A stretch of DNA of 64,000 bases. Source: Rebecca billardiae RCC1528. Taxonomy: Eukaryota; Haptophyta. Shown one piece after another: positions 30,605-39,338 of the stretch. The translations under genes were made by a program, and so were the position numbers. Each line of letters starts with the position of its first letter. Positions within the stretch are counted from its first letter, which is position 1. Below the pieces are notes generated by a model. The model was not told the origin of the DNA. It was given only the letters and a program-made list of their open reading frames with translations, and ran no database searches. The stretch is from positions 1,488,001-1,552,000 of the forward strand of contig OZ251223.1 of assembly GCA_965240325.2 (NCBI GenBank), given 5' to 3'.

Positions 30605-30717
30605 CGTACCGTGGCGCCGTGCAGCTGCCCGTTTGAAGTTGAAGTTCGAGCTGACCGGCCCCCGGCCGGACAAAAAATATTCCGGGCGAAAGACCGAGCG
30701 AGCGAGAGGCCGAGCCC
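30605..30717. promoter_or_regulatory. 113-bp shared upstream region of a divergent pair
   Basis: Separates the helicase ATG (-) from the threonine aldolase ATG (+). An AT island (CAAAAAATATTCC at 30671-30683) stands out in otherwise GC-rich DNA and is the best candidate for a core promoter element for either gene. Confidence 0.4.
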
Positions 30718-31854
30718 ATGCGCGCGGCGACTACGAGCGGCCGGTGCGCCGCCGCGCTCGGCATGATGCTGCTGCCCCGCGCCGCCCGCGCACTGAGCAC
30801 GCCGGCGGCGACGAGGGTCGACCTGCGCTCCGACACCGTGACCAAGCCCACGCCCGCCATGTACGAGGCGATGACGACGGCCGATGTCGGGGACGATGTG
30901 TTTGGCGACGATCCGACCGTGAATGCGCTCGAGCGGCGCGTCGCGCGCATGTTCGGCAAGGAGGAGGCCGTCTTCGTGCCGACGGGCACGATGGCCAACC
31001 TCATCGCCGTCATGGCGCACACGTGGGAGCGCGGCTCCGAGTACATCGTCGGCGACCGCGCGCACATCTTTCTGTACGAGCAGGGCGGCGGCGCGCAGCT
31101 CGGCGGCGCGCACCCGCGGACGGTGCCAACGGCGACGGACGGCACGCTCGGGCTCGACGACCTGCGCGCCGCGATCCGCGCGGAAGACGTGCACTGCCCG
31201 GTCACGAAGCTCATCTGCCTCGAGAACACGCACAACGTGTGCGGCGGCCGCGTGCTCGCGCCGCCGTACATGGACTCGGTGGGCGCGCTCGCGGCCGAGC
31301 GCGGGCTCGCGCTGCACGTGGACGGCGCGCGGATCTGGAACGCGATGGCGGCGCTCGGGGTCGAGGGCGAGGCGCTCGTCCGGACGGCCGACAGCGCCGC
31401 CGTCTGCCTCTCCAAGGGGCTCGGCGCGCCCGCGGGCTCGCTCTTTGTCGCGTCGCACGATCTGTGCGCGCGCGCGCGCCGGCTGCGCAAGGCGCTGGGC
31501 GGCGGCTGGCGGCAGGCGGGCGTGCTCGCGGCGGCGGGTCTGCATGCGCTCGACCACAGGCTGCCGCGGCTCGGCGAGGACCACGCGCGCGCCACCGAGC
31601 TCGCCGCCGGCGTCTCCCGCATCCCCGGCCTGCGATGCGACCTCTCCTCCGTCGAGACGAACATCCTCTTTTTTGATGTGGACGAGGGCGCGACCGTCGA
31701 CGCCGCGGCGCTGGTTGCGGCGTGCGCGGCGCGCGGGGTCGAGTTCCTGGCGTTTGGCGAGCGGCGCTGCCGGTGCGTGACGCACCTGCACGTCACCGCG
31801 GACGGGGTCGAGTACGCGCTCGACTGCATGCGCGCCGTCATGGAGGCTGCATAG
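30718..31854 (+). CDS. Low-specificity L-threonine aldolase
   Basis: 378 aa from the ATG at 30718. A PLP-dependent fold-type I enzyme that cleaves L-threonine or L-allo-threonine to glycine and acetaldehyde. Family signatures are present in order: VDLRSDTVTKPTPAMYEAM at the start of the mature protein, GDDVFGDDPTVN, the substrate-loop region VFVPTGTMANLIA, LENTHNVCGGRV, the PLP-binding Asp in ALHVDGARIWNA and the Schiff-base lysine in CLSKGLGAPAGS (Lys about 233). Length matches the family. The first ~33 residues are basic, Ala/Leu-rich and precede the conserved domain, which suggests an organelle transit peptide, probably mitochondrial. The divergent partner is the helicase gene; no metabolic neighbour is present. 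Confidence 0.93.
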   Translation: MRAATTSGRCAAALGMMLLPRAARALSTPAATRVDLRSDTVTKPTPAMYEAMTTADVGDDVFGDDPTVNALERRVARMFGKEEAVFVPTGTMANLIAVMAHTWERGSEYIVGDRAHIFLYEQGGGAQLGGAHPRTVPTATDGTLGLDDLRAAIRAEDVHCPVTKLICLENTHNVCGGRVLAPPYMDSVGALAAERGLALHVDGARIWNAMAALGVEGEALVRTADSAAVCLSKGLGAPAGSLFVASHDLCARARRLRKALGGGWRQAGVLAAAGLHALDHRLPRLGEDHARATELAAGVSRIPGLRCDLSSVETNILFFDVDEGATVDAAALVAACAARGVEFLAFGERRCRCVTHLHVTADGVEYALDCMRAVMEAA

Positions 31855-32677
31855 CCGAGTCCGGCGATCGCACGTCCGCCGGCCGGGCGGCGCGCGCTGC
31901 CGCCTGGCCACCCTCCACCCTCCTCCGGGTGACTACGAGTCAGCTACGACGCTTGTCCTGGCACCCGGGCCTCCGGATCCGGACTCCGGACGGACCCGGG
32001 AGCGAGTCGAGCGTCGAGCCGGGCTCCACCCTCAGCCCCAGCCTGGTCAGCTCCACGCCAAGACTCAAGAGTCTGAATCCTGCGGGCTAGGGCTCTGATG
32101 CGCACGCGCTGCGACAGCTGCCGGCCGGCCGGCGCGCCGGGCGGCCGAGTGCCCGAGACCAATCCGAGTCAGAAGTCCGATATGAACTTTAAGAAGACGC
32201 CGCCGGTTGACAGTCAGTGGACTCAGTGCGGACACGTTTCACGCCACTGCGCATTGATCATCACAGTGGCCACATATCAGTCTCGTCCTCAGATACTTGA
32301 TGGCGAAACTATACACATAGCAGCGTATATCTAGAGTAGCTACCCCCATACCCGGCCATACCGAGTCGACAGTCGTGCCGGTGGTCCGCAGGTCGGCAGG
32401 TCCGGCCGTCCCGCCGTCCGGACTGGCATCAGGCCGTGCTGACAACGTGTACGTGGAGGGCTGGCTGACACGTGAGGATATCGTCGTCGTTTGCGCAGCA
32501 CGGCCGGGCGGCCCGCTTTTCCTGCGCCTGACGATGAAGAGAGCGGTCTGGTCAGGCGCGCTTGTTGGTTGTCCAGAGCGCTTAACAGCGCGCGGATCTG
32601 TATTCTGTGTCGCGGCCTAAGACTTCAGTTATTTCCTCGTTGACAGCGGCCTCCGCCCGCGTGGCCGTGCACTGCGT

Positions 32678-32802
32678 AGCCCGCACGATCAAGCCGACGG
32701 AGCCCTGATGGAAGTCTCAGCGCCGACGGCTTGCCGCACGGGCGGGAAGTGCTGATGAGCCGCGAGGAGGGCGAAACGCACTGCGCCCTGTAAGTGAGCG
32801 CG
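32678..32802 (+). repeat. 125-bp inverted repeat, left arm
   Basis: Reverse complement of 32908-33032 with only a handful of mismatches. Starts AGCCCGCACGATCAA and ends TAAGTGAGCGCG. The 105-bp spacer is unrelated. Confidence 0.85.
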
Positions 32803-32907
32803 TCGTATTCGCGTACTAGTAGTGTATTCAGCGCGGAAGCCGTCGCGAACTCTGACAGGTTATCTCGTGAAGGAACGCGGCGCAGGAAGCGCGCTGGTGC
32901 TCTACTT

Positions 32908-33032
32908 CGCGCTCACTTACAGGGCGCAGTGCGTTTCGCCCTCCTCGCGGCTCATCAGCACCTCCCGCCCCTGCGGAAAGGCGTCGGCGCTGAGACTTCC
33001 ATCAGGGCTCCGTCGGATTGATCGTGCGGGCT
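32908..33032 (-). repeat. 125-bp inverted repeat, right arm
   Basis: Partner of 32678-32802. The pair plus spacer is about 355 bp, the size of a small non-autonomous inverted-repeat element, but no target duplication is obvious at the ends. Confidence 0.85.
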
Positions 33033-33180
33033 GCACGTGCGGAGGAAAAGCAGGCGGCGGCAGATCCGCGCTATGGACATGCGCGCCTGGCCGCTCCCGA
33101 GCACAAGGGATACGGTGGTGTGCTGCGCCGCCGTCGGGGGTGGGGGCGCCTTTCCACCGCCAACGGCCGCCGCCCTGCAG

Positions 33181-33239
33181 CTGCAGGAGACCCCTTCAGG
33201 GAAATCGGCCTTGGCTTGGGTCAGCGCGCCGCTGGCTTA
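33181..33239 (+). repeat. Short repeat shared with 34539-34614
   Basis: CCCCTTCAGGGAAATCGGCC followed by TTGGCTTGGGTCAGCGCGCC recurs in inverted orientation at 34539-34614, which has an extra insertion containing more CTTGGCTTG units. Confidence 0.8.
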
Positions 33240-34538
33240 TCTCCTAAACCCCTGGACGGGTAAATACAGGTCCCCCCCCCCCGCGCGCGAGGCAGGCCTG
33301 CCGGGGCAGACAACTCGTCTGATGTGACACGGGTATACTTGCAGCAGCGATCTGTGATAGGGCATGCGAGTACACCGGACGCGTTCTGTTCTCCGATACA
33401 GACTTGCGATCGTGGTCTACTTCGAGCGTGCAATAATGTCTTTAGCGGCTTCGATGCATCGCCGTCTCAAGCACCGGCAGCCTGGGCGCTGCTGGCACGC
33501 CACTGACAGCAGTGACGTGCTGAGTCAGAGTGCTGACTCTGCGCTCTGATCTGGTACAAGCAACAAGTAGTCCCGGGTTGAGGTTCTTCAAGGCCTACCG
33601 CACCTAGTAGGCACACGTGCGCAGAAGGCATGCTGTCAAACGTTGCCTCGCGCTGTCAGCCGAACACACACAGCATTGCCACAACAGCGCTGAGCTGAGC
33701 GCTCCAGTAGGCTGGCGGGTGGCGGAGGTGTTCCGCAACAAGGCGATAGCTGACATCACGCCCCCGCTGGCATCATGTTCACAGTGCAGCACGATCGATG
33801 GGATGGCCGAGGCGCGGGCGATGCCGCGCGCAGGCCTGCCTCGCGCGCGCGCGCGCCGGCGCGCAGCACTACACGGCTTTCCCAGCTCGACGCCTGCGGT
33901 CGGAGCGAGCTCGAGCACTGCTTGTGTGCAATCCCCACGCGCGGCACGATCGTGAGGGCTAAGATGGTCGTTCTGACACTCCGCACGCGGCTTGGCGCAT
34001 GGCACGTAGTCTACAGCTGCCGCATACGCTGCGTGCCGCCTCGTCCTGAACGCCGATGTGTTGCTTGGCGGCGCCGAGCGTCCGAGCGGTCAGCCCGGCC
34101 ACTGCCTGGGCTCGGCTGCGCAACGCGCGGTGCTCGTGGTCGGGAGGCTCCGCACAGCCGGCATCGCGAAAGCCCGACGGCGTATGCTCACCAATGACCA
34201 TGCCATGCGCCCACGCGCCGGGCCTGATGCGCCACAAGCGGCTCGGTGTGCGCCCGTGCTTTCGGCGCGCCCAGGCGGGCCGCGAGGCCGCAGGCACAAG
34301 CGCGCTGCGCGGCGGCGGAGGAGGGCGTGCGGGCACGCCCCGAGGGCGCGGGCGGGTGCCACGCACCCCAGCGCTGGTGTGCGACCGCCAATGCCGGCCC
34401 GCCGCGCCCGTGCCCGGCTGTGCGCGGCCGTGCACGGCCGCGAGGCCGCGCGCATGCGTGCACGGCATATGATCTGAGCGGTATTCCGTATGATCTCCCT
34501 GACCCAAGCCAAGCCGCGAGTGGCTTGGGTGCGACCCA

Positions 34539-34614
34539 AGCCACCAGCGGCGCGCTGACCCAAGCCAAGGGAGTCACAAGCCAAGGCCGATTTCCCTGAA
34601 GGGGTCTCTGCAGG
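34539..34614 (-). repeat. Short repeat shared with 33181-33239
   Basis: Inverted copy of 33181-33239. It is surrounded by several ACCCAAGCCA units (34502-34570) and lies about 115 bp before the second Sel1 gene. Confidence 0.8.
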
Positions 34615-34729
34615 CCAAGCAAGTCCGGGTGGGCACGACCCACTGAGCCGGTCAGCAGGACGGAAAGCAGCACCGGCAACCGGGTGCGCAGGCCTGGGCA
34701 CAGCCTCCGTGAGCGCCCGGCGCAGTCCG

Positions 34730-36397
34730 ATGGCGGGCGATGCCGCGGTCCGCATGCTCCGGCGCAGGGCGGGGCGGGGCGACACACGTGCGACCTTCCT
34801 GCTGGCGACGCGCACCGAATCGGGCGACGGCGTCGCCCGGGACGTCGGCGAGGCGGCTCGCCTCTATGCCATCGCTGCGAATCGCGGGTTTGCGCAAGCG
34901 CAGCGACGGTTGGGCGAGATCGAGGCGGCCGTCCCGAATTGGGCCGAGGCTGCGCGCTGGTATCGGCTGGCGGCCGAGCAGGGCGATGCAGCTGCGCAGG
35001 TCAACCTGGGCTTGTGCTACGGACGAGGCGAGGGCGTGCCGCTGGATGTCGTAGAGGCTGCGCGCTTGTACCGGCTGGCGGCAGAGCAGGGCGATGCAGC
35101 TGCGCAGAGCAACCTGGGCGTGTGCTACAAACGAGGCCAGGGCGTGCTGCAGGATACGGCTGAGGCTGTGCGCTGGTACCGGTTGGCGGCCGAGCAGGGC
35201 GATGCACATGCGCAGTACAACCTGGGCATGTGCTACGAACGAGGCGAGGGCGTGCCGCAGGATGTGGCCGAGGCGGTGCGCTGGTTCCGGCTGGCCGCCG
35301 AGCAGGGCGATGCAGCTGCGCAGTACACCCTGGGCTGGTGCTACAAGCGAGGCGAGGGCGTGCCGCAGGATATGGCTGAGGCGGTGCGCTGGTTCCGGCT
35401 GGCAGCCGAGCAGGGCAATGCACATGCGCAGTACAACCTGGGCTGGTGCCACGAACGAGGCGAGGGCGTGCCGCAGGATACGGCTGAGGCGGTGCGCTGG
35501 TACCGGCTGGCAGCCGAGCAGGGCGATGCAAATGCGCAGACCAACCTGGGCAGGAGCTACGAACGAGGCGAGGGCGTGCCGCAAGATATGGCTGAGGCGG
35601 TGCGCTTGTACCGGCTGGCGGCCGAGCAGGGCAATGCAGCTGCGCAGAACAACCTGGGCAGGTGTCACAAGCGAGGTGAGGGCATGTCGCAGGATACGGC
35701 TGAGGCGGTGCGCTGGTACCGGCTGGCGGCCGAGCAGGGCGATGCAGCTGCGCAGAACAACCTGGGCTGGTGCTACGAACGAGGCGAGGGCGTGCCGCAG
35801 GATATGGCCGAGGCAGTGCGCTGGTTCCGGCTGGCGGCAGAGCAGGGCAATGCAACTGCGCAGTGCAAGCTGGGCTGGTGCTACGCACGAGGCGAGGGCG
35901 TGCAGCAGGATATGGCCGAGGCGGTGCGCTGGTTCCGGCTGGCGGCCGAGCAGGGCGACGCAACTGCGCAGAACAACATGGGCGAGCTCTACGCACAAGG
36001 CGAGGGCGTGCCGCAGGATATGGCTGAGGCGATGCGCTGGTACCGGCTGGCCATCGACGGCGGCGACCCAGAAGCCCACTCGGCATTGGCGCGCCTGCTA
36101 CTTGCAGGCGAGACCGTGCAGCGCGACGTGGCTGAGGGAGTGCGGCTGCTGCGCCGAGGGCACGAGCTTGACGGCTCCGTGGTGGATCCGAGCAAGGTGC
36201 TCGGCGACTATGCTGTAGATCGCGAGGTGGCCGCGGCGTGCTGCATGGTGTGCGCCAAGCTGGGCCGCGGCGTGAAGAAGTGCGAGCGGTGCCTCGTGGC
36301 TGTCTTCTGCTGCCGCGAGCACCTGCGGAGCGCATGGAAAACGCACAAGCAGCATTGCACGGAGTGGTGCGCCGCGGCTGCTGTGAAGTTTGACTGA
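34730..36397 (+). CDS. Sel1-repeat protein with C-terminal MYND zinc finger (11 repeats)
   Basis: 555 aa from the ATG at 34730, which gives the same MAGDAAVRMLRRRAGRGD start as the gene at 2962-6039. A 77-residue cap is followed by eleven 36-residue Sel1-like repeats (78-473) and the same 82-residue C-terminal module. That module ends in a MYND finger (CMVC, CERC, FCCREH, HKQHC) with His in place of one Cys. The caps are nearly identical to the longer paralogue, while the array is less than half as long and lacks the recent six-unit block duplication. It is probably a protein-interaction scaffold; no catalytic domain. It ends about 220 bp before the large inverted-repeat element and is followed by GATGA/GACGA-rich sequence. 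Confidence 0.9.
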   Translation: MAGDAAVRMLRRRAGRGDTRATFLLATRTESGDGVARDVGEAARLYAIAANRGFAQAQRRLGEIEAAVPNWAEAARWYRLAAEQGDAAAQVNLGLCYGRGEGVPLDVVEAARLYRLAAEQGDAAAQSNLGVCYKRGQGVLQDTAEAVRWYRLAAEQGDAHAQYNLGMCYERGEGVPQDVAEAVRWFRLAAEQGDAAAQYTLGWCYKRGEGVPQDMAEAVRWFRLAAEQGNAHAQYNLGWCHERGEGVPQDTAEAVRWYRLAAEQGDANAQTNLGRSYERGEGVPQDMAEAVRLYRLAAEQGNAAAQNNLGRCHKRGEGMSQDTAEAVRWYRLAAEQGDAAAQNNLGWCYERGEGVPQDMAEAVRWFRLAAEQGNATAQCKLGWCYARGEGVQQDMAEAVRWFRLAAEQGDATAQNNMGELYAQGEGVPQDMAEAMRWYRLAIDGGDPEAHSALARLLLAGETVQRDVAEGVRLLRRGHELDGSVVDPSKVLGDYAVDREVAAACCMVCAKLGRGVKKCERCLVAVFCCREHLRSAWKTHKQHCTEWCAAAAVKFD

Positions 36398-36510
36398 TGA
36401 GTGCTGATCAGGCTGAGAGTGAGACTTCTGCCGGCGGTGAATGGGTTACGATGAATCGGTGACGGACGAATCTTGACGACGCTGCCGATGACGATCTGAT
36501 TGATTTTCGC

Positions 36511-36572
36511 ATATATACACACACACACACACACATATATATATACATATATATACATATATATACATATAT
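36511..36572. repeat. CA/TA microsatellite
   Basis: About 60 bp of CA and TA dinucleotides directly abutting the outer end of the large inverted-repeat element. Confidence 0.9.
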
Positions 36573-37189
36573 GACCGCGTTCCGCGGTCCTTTTCCGTAG
36601 ATACTATATATACTGCTATGACCGCGTTCCGCGGTCTTTTTCCGTAGAACGAACGTAGTTCGGGGCCCGCGGCGCACCCTCCGTCGGCTGCTGTCTCAGT
36701 CTGACATGTGTAACAGTTCGCCTGAGCTGCCACCGCCAACTCAGTCACTGCCGCCCACCGGGCCGGCGGGCCGAGGACTGTCGCCGCGGGTCCGCGGGCC
36801 GCCGCGGGGACTAGCGGCCGGCGCGCGCGCGCAGGCAGGGCGAGAGGCGCTGGCGCGGCGCGAGCCGGCGCGTGCGCGCGAGCGGGCGCACCTGCTTGAG
36901 GTACTCGCCCTGCGCCATGCGCTCGACGACGGGCCGCTGGTCGCTCGTGCCGGCAGAGCGAGAGCGCGCGCCACTGCTGGCCCCGGCCTGCCGGCTGCGC
37001 AGCCTCGCACCGAGACCGACCGAGCGGAGCTCGGGGCGGTGGAACGAGGCGAGCGGCGCGTCGCGCCTGCCGCCGCGCGTGCGCGCCTGCTCCACCGCGC
37101 CGCCGTGCTCGACCGCCGCCTCCTCCGCCGCGTCGGCCTCGAAGACGGCGGCTGCCAGCGGCAGGCTGAGCCGCGCGCCGGCTCACTCA

Positions 37190-37660
37190 CACTGTGAGTC
37201 ACACCCGCGGTCGCCTCGACAGCCAACTATCCACAGCTGCTCGAGCTGCTGGAGGGCGCCGCGACGATGGCGGCGCGGGCGCCCAGCGCGTCCGTTGCCG
37301 CGTCGCTCAGCTCGTCGAGCTCGGCGCCGCACTTCGCCAGCTTGGCGCCTAGCGCCTCCGCGTGTCACGTGCTCGTGCACGTCAGCCTGCTGATACGCCG
37401 CCGCCCATCGGCACTTCTGGCATCTGCGCGCGCAGCTGCTGCAGCTCGACGGCGGAGTCGTCGCGGCTGGCGGCGAGGGTGCGCACCGCGTCGATTGCCG
37501 AGGCCTGCAGCCCGGTGATCGCCGCGTCGACGCGCGCGGCGATTTCCCCACGCAGCCTCCTCGCGCCACGTGGCCGCCGCTCGCGTGGCAGGCAGCTGGG
37601 CGCCGCTGCGCGACCCGGAACCGGCGCGCGTTTCACTGATGCTCCTGCTCGTCCTCACGC
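37190..37660 (-). pseudogene. Coiled-coil gene fragment carried in the left arm
   Basis: On the minus strand short coherent frames read EIAARVDAAITGLQASAID, then ASRDDSAVELQQLRAQMPE, ending at a stop near 37382; another frame reads EALGAKLAKCGAELDELSD. They look like pieces of a helical coiled-coil protein broken by frame changes. The segment is missing from the right arm, so it was inserted in the left arm or lost from the right. No family recognised. Confidence 0.4.
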
Positions 37661-38221
37661 TGCTGCACCTCCGCGCCGCCGTCGACCGAGTTGAGGAGGA
37701 GCTCGCGCTCGGCGTCGAGGCGCGAGCTCGCGTGCTCGAGCTCGCCCTTCAGCCGCGCGAGCTCCGGGCGCATCCGGCTCATCAGCTCTGCCGCGCTGCC
37801 CGCTCGCTCGCAGCGGCGCGCTCTGCTCCGGGCCGCCGTCGACTGAGTTGAGGAGGAGCTCGGGCTCGGCGTCGAGGCGCGAGCTCGCGTGCTCGAGCTC
37901 GCCCTTCAGCCGCGCGAGCTCCGGGCGCATCCGGCTCATCAGCTCTGCCGCGCCGCTCGCTCGGCGGCGGCGGGCGGCGCGCTCTGCTCCGGTCGGCGAG
38001 CGACGAGCTCGCGTGCTCCGGACTCGGCTCGCCCTTGCGCGCTGCTCCTCGAGTGACGAACGCGCCCGCGGGCAGGTTGTTGCCCGTCGCCCCCGCCGCG
38101 ATCTCGCCGCCCCCGCCGCGATCTCGTCGCGCATGTGTCCGTGGCGCGCGCCTGCGAGGTGACAGGCGGGCCGCGAGCTCAGCCTCGGGGAGAGCGGAGC
38201 GAGGAGAGGGCGAGACGCGCG

Positions 38222-38366
38222 GCCTGCGAGGCGACAGGCGCGCTCGGGGAGAGCATTTTACCATTCACATTTACAAGTGATCAAGTTTCCCGTGCGCCTG
38301 CGAGGCGACAGGCGCGCTCGGGGAGAGCATTTTACCATTCACATTTACAAGTGATCAAGTTTCCCG
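38222..38366. repeat. Two 71-bp tandem units in the left arm
   Basis: 38222-38292 and 38296-38366 are identical or nearly so, starting GCCTGCGAGGCGACAGGCGC and ending AAGTTTCCCG, separated by 3 bp. The right arm has a single copy (about 39653-39735). Confidence 0.9.
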
Positions 38367-38684
38367 AGCCCTTGCCTTGCCGTTTTTATCGGTTGGCGGT
38401 TGGTGGCAATCTCATACTTAAAATCGCGCTCGTAACGAACCGTTACGTTAATGTCACGTCCAGCTGACGTCCAGATCGCACTTTACTTAAGGGAATGAGC
38501 TGGACGCGCTTATTTTCGGCCTAATAGACCTCTCTATGCGATCTCAAAAACTCGAAACTCGGTCTCCGCCAGCCCTAAAAATCGCCCCCCGTCCCTTTTT
38601 TCTTGATCAAAGATCTTTTTGAAACGTGGTTCGGGCCCGCTGGTGCGGGCTCCACGCTGCGCGCTCCGCCCTGCACCGCGGGCC

Positions 38685-39338
38685 AAGATACTATATATAC
38701 TGCTAATATAGCGTTAGATCGATGAACGAATAACGTAGTTCGGGGCCCGCGGTGGCGGTGCACCCGCCTCCGGAGTCCGGACGTCGCAGTCGTCTAAATA
38801 TTGATGCTGACGACCAGTTGTGACATGCCCACACACTCACTTACTGAAGTTACGCTGTTTATTCTGAAGAGTGTGCTTCACTTCAGAGGAGAAGGATAAT
38901 AGGAGACGACTCTGACCAAGATTCTTTACTCGTTGAATTGGAACCAGCAAACCAAAAGTATACATCAGGGCCATCAGCAGGAGAATCACGAACGGCCCGC
39001 CATACATATCAGAAAGGTGCAGGCGCCTAGTCTTCCTATTTATTGATGAGTTCGCATTCTTCGATTACTTACTATATCCAAACGGATTCGGATTAATACG
39101 GGCGCAGGGGAGAATCCCACATATTGACGCAATCAACCCGTCATCAAGGGGGTTGAATGTCGTCATTCATTGTAACCAGCTTTCCCCAGGCTGCAAAAAG
39201 TACAAAATCCCCACCAGCATCACGCGCGCCATTATTTTTTTTGATTTCGCGGATCACGTGCCCCCCCCCCCCCCCCGGCTTTCGCTCACGCTCAGACCTT
39301 TCCGGGGGCCGGGGGGGGGGCATAGATATACGCTATTA
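38685..39338. other. AT-rich centre of the large inverted repeat
   Basis: Unique spacer between the arms, with no long ORF. 38690-38770 repeats the outer-end sequence (ATACTATATATACTGCTA and ACGTAGTTCGGGGCCCGCGG) without its hairpin, so an old end lies inside. 38.86-39.32 kb shares ordered blocks with 10.8-11.165 kb. Confidence 0.6.

Larger units (their letters stand above)
31855..34729. other. 2.9-kb gene-poor stretch with repeats
   Basis: No ORF here has a recognisable domain or convincing codon pattern. It contains a 125-bp inverted repeat pair (32678-33032) and two inverted copies of a ~60-75-bp sequence (33181-33239 and 34539-34614). Some plus-strand frames around 34.03-34.47 kb are open but look like chance in GC-rich DNA. 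Confidence 0.5.
36620..38684 (+). repeat. Large inverted repeat, left arm
   Basis: Matches 39339-41345 in reverse complement. It contains a ~470-bp segment (about 37190-37660) absent from the right arm, and two tandem copies of a coiled-coil-coding module (about 37655-37850 and 37850-38134). Confidence 0.75.

Noticed and set aside
34030-34480. Plus-strand frames before the second Sel1 gene
   Set aside because: Cys/Arg/Pro-rich with no family pattern, and equally long frames exist on both strands; not listed as genes.
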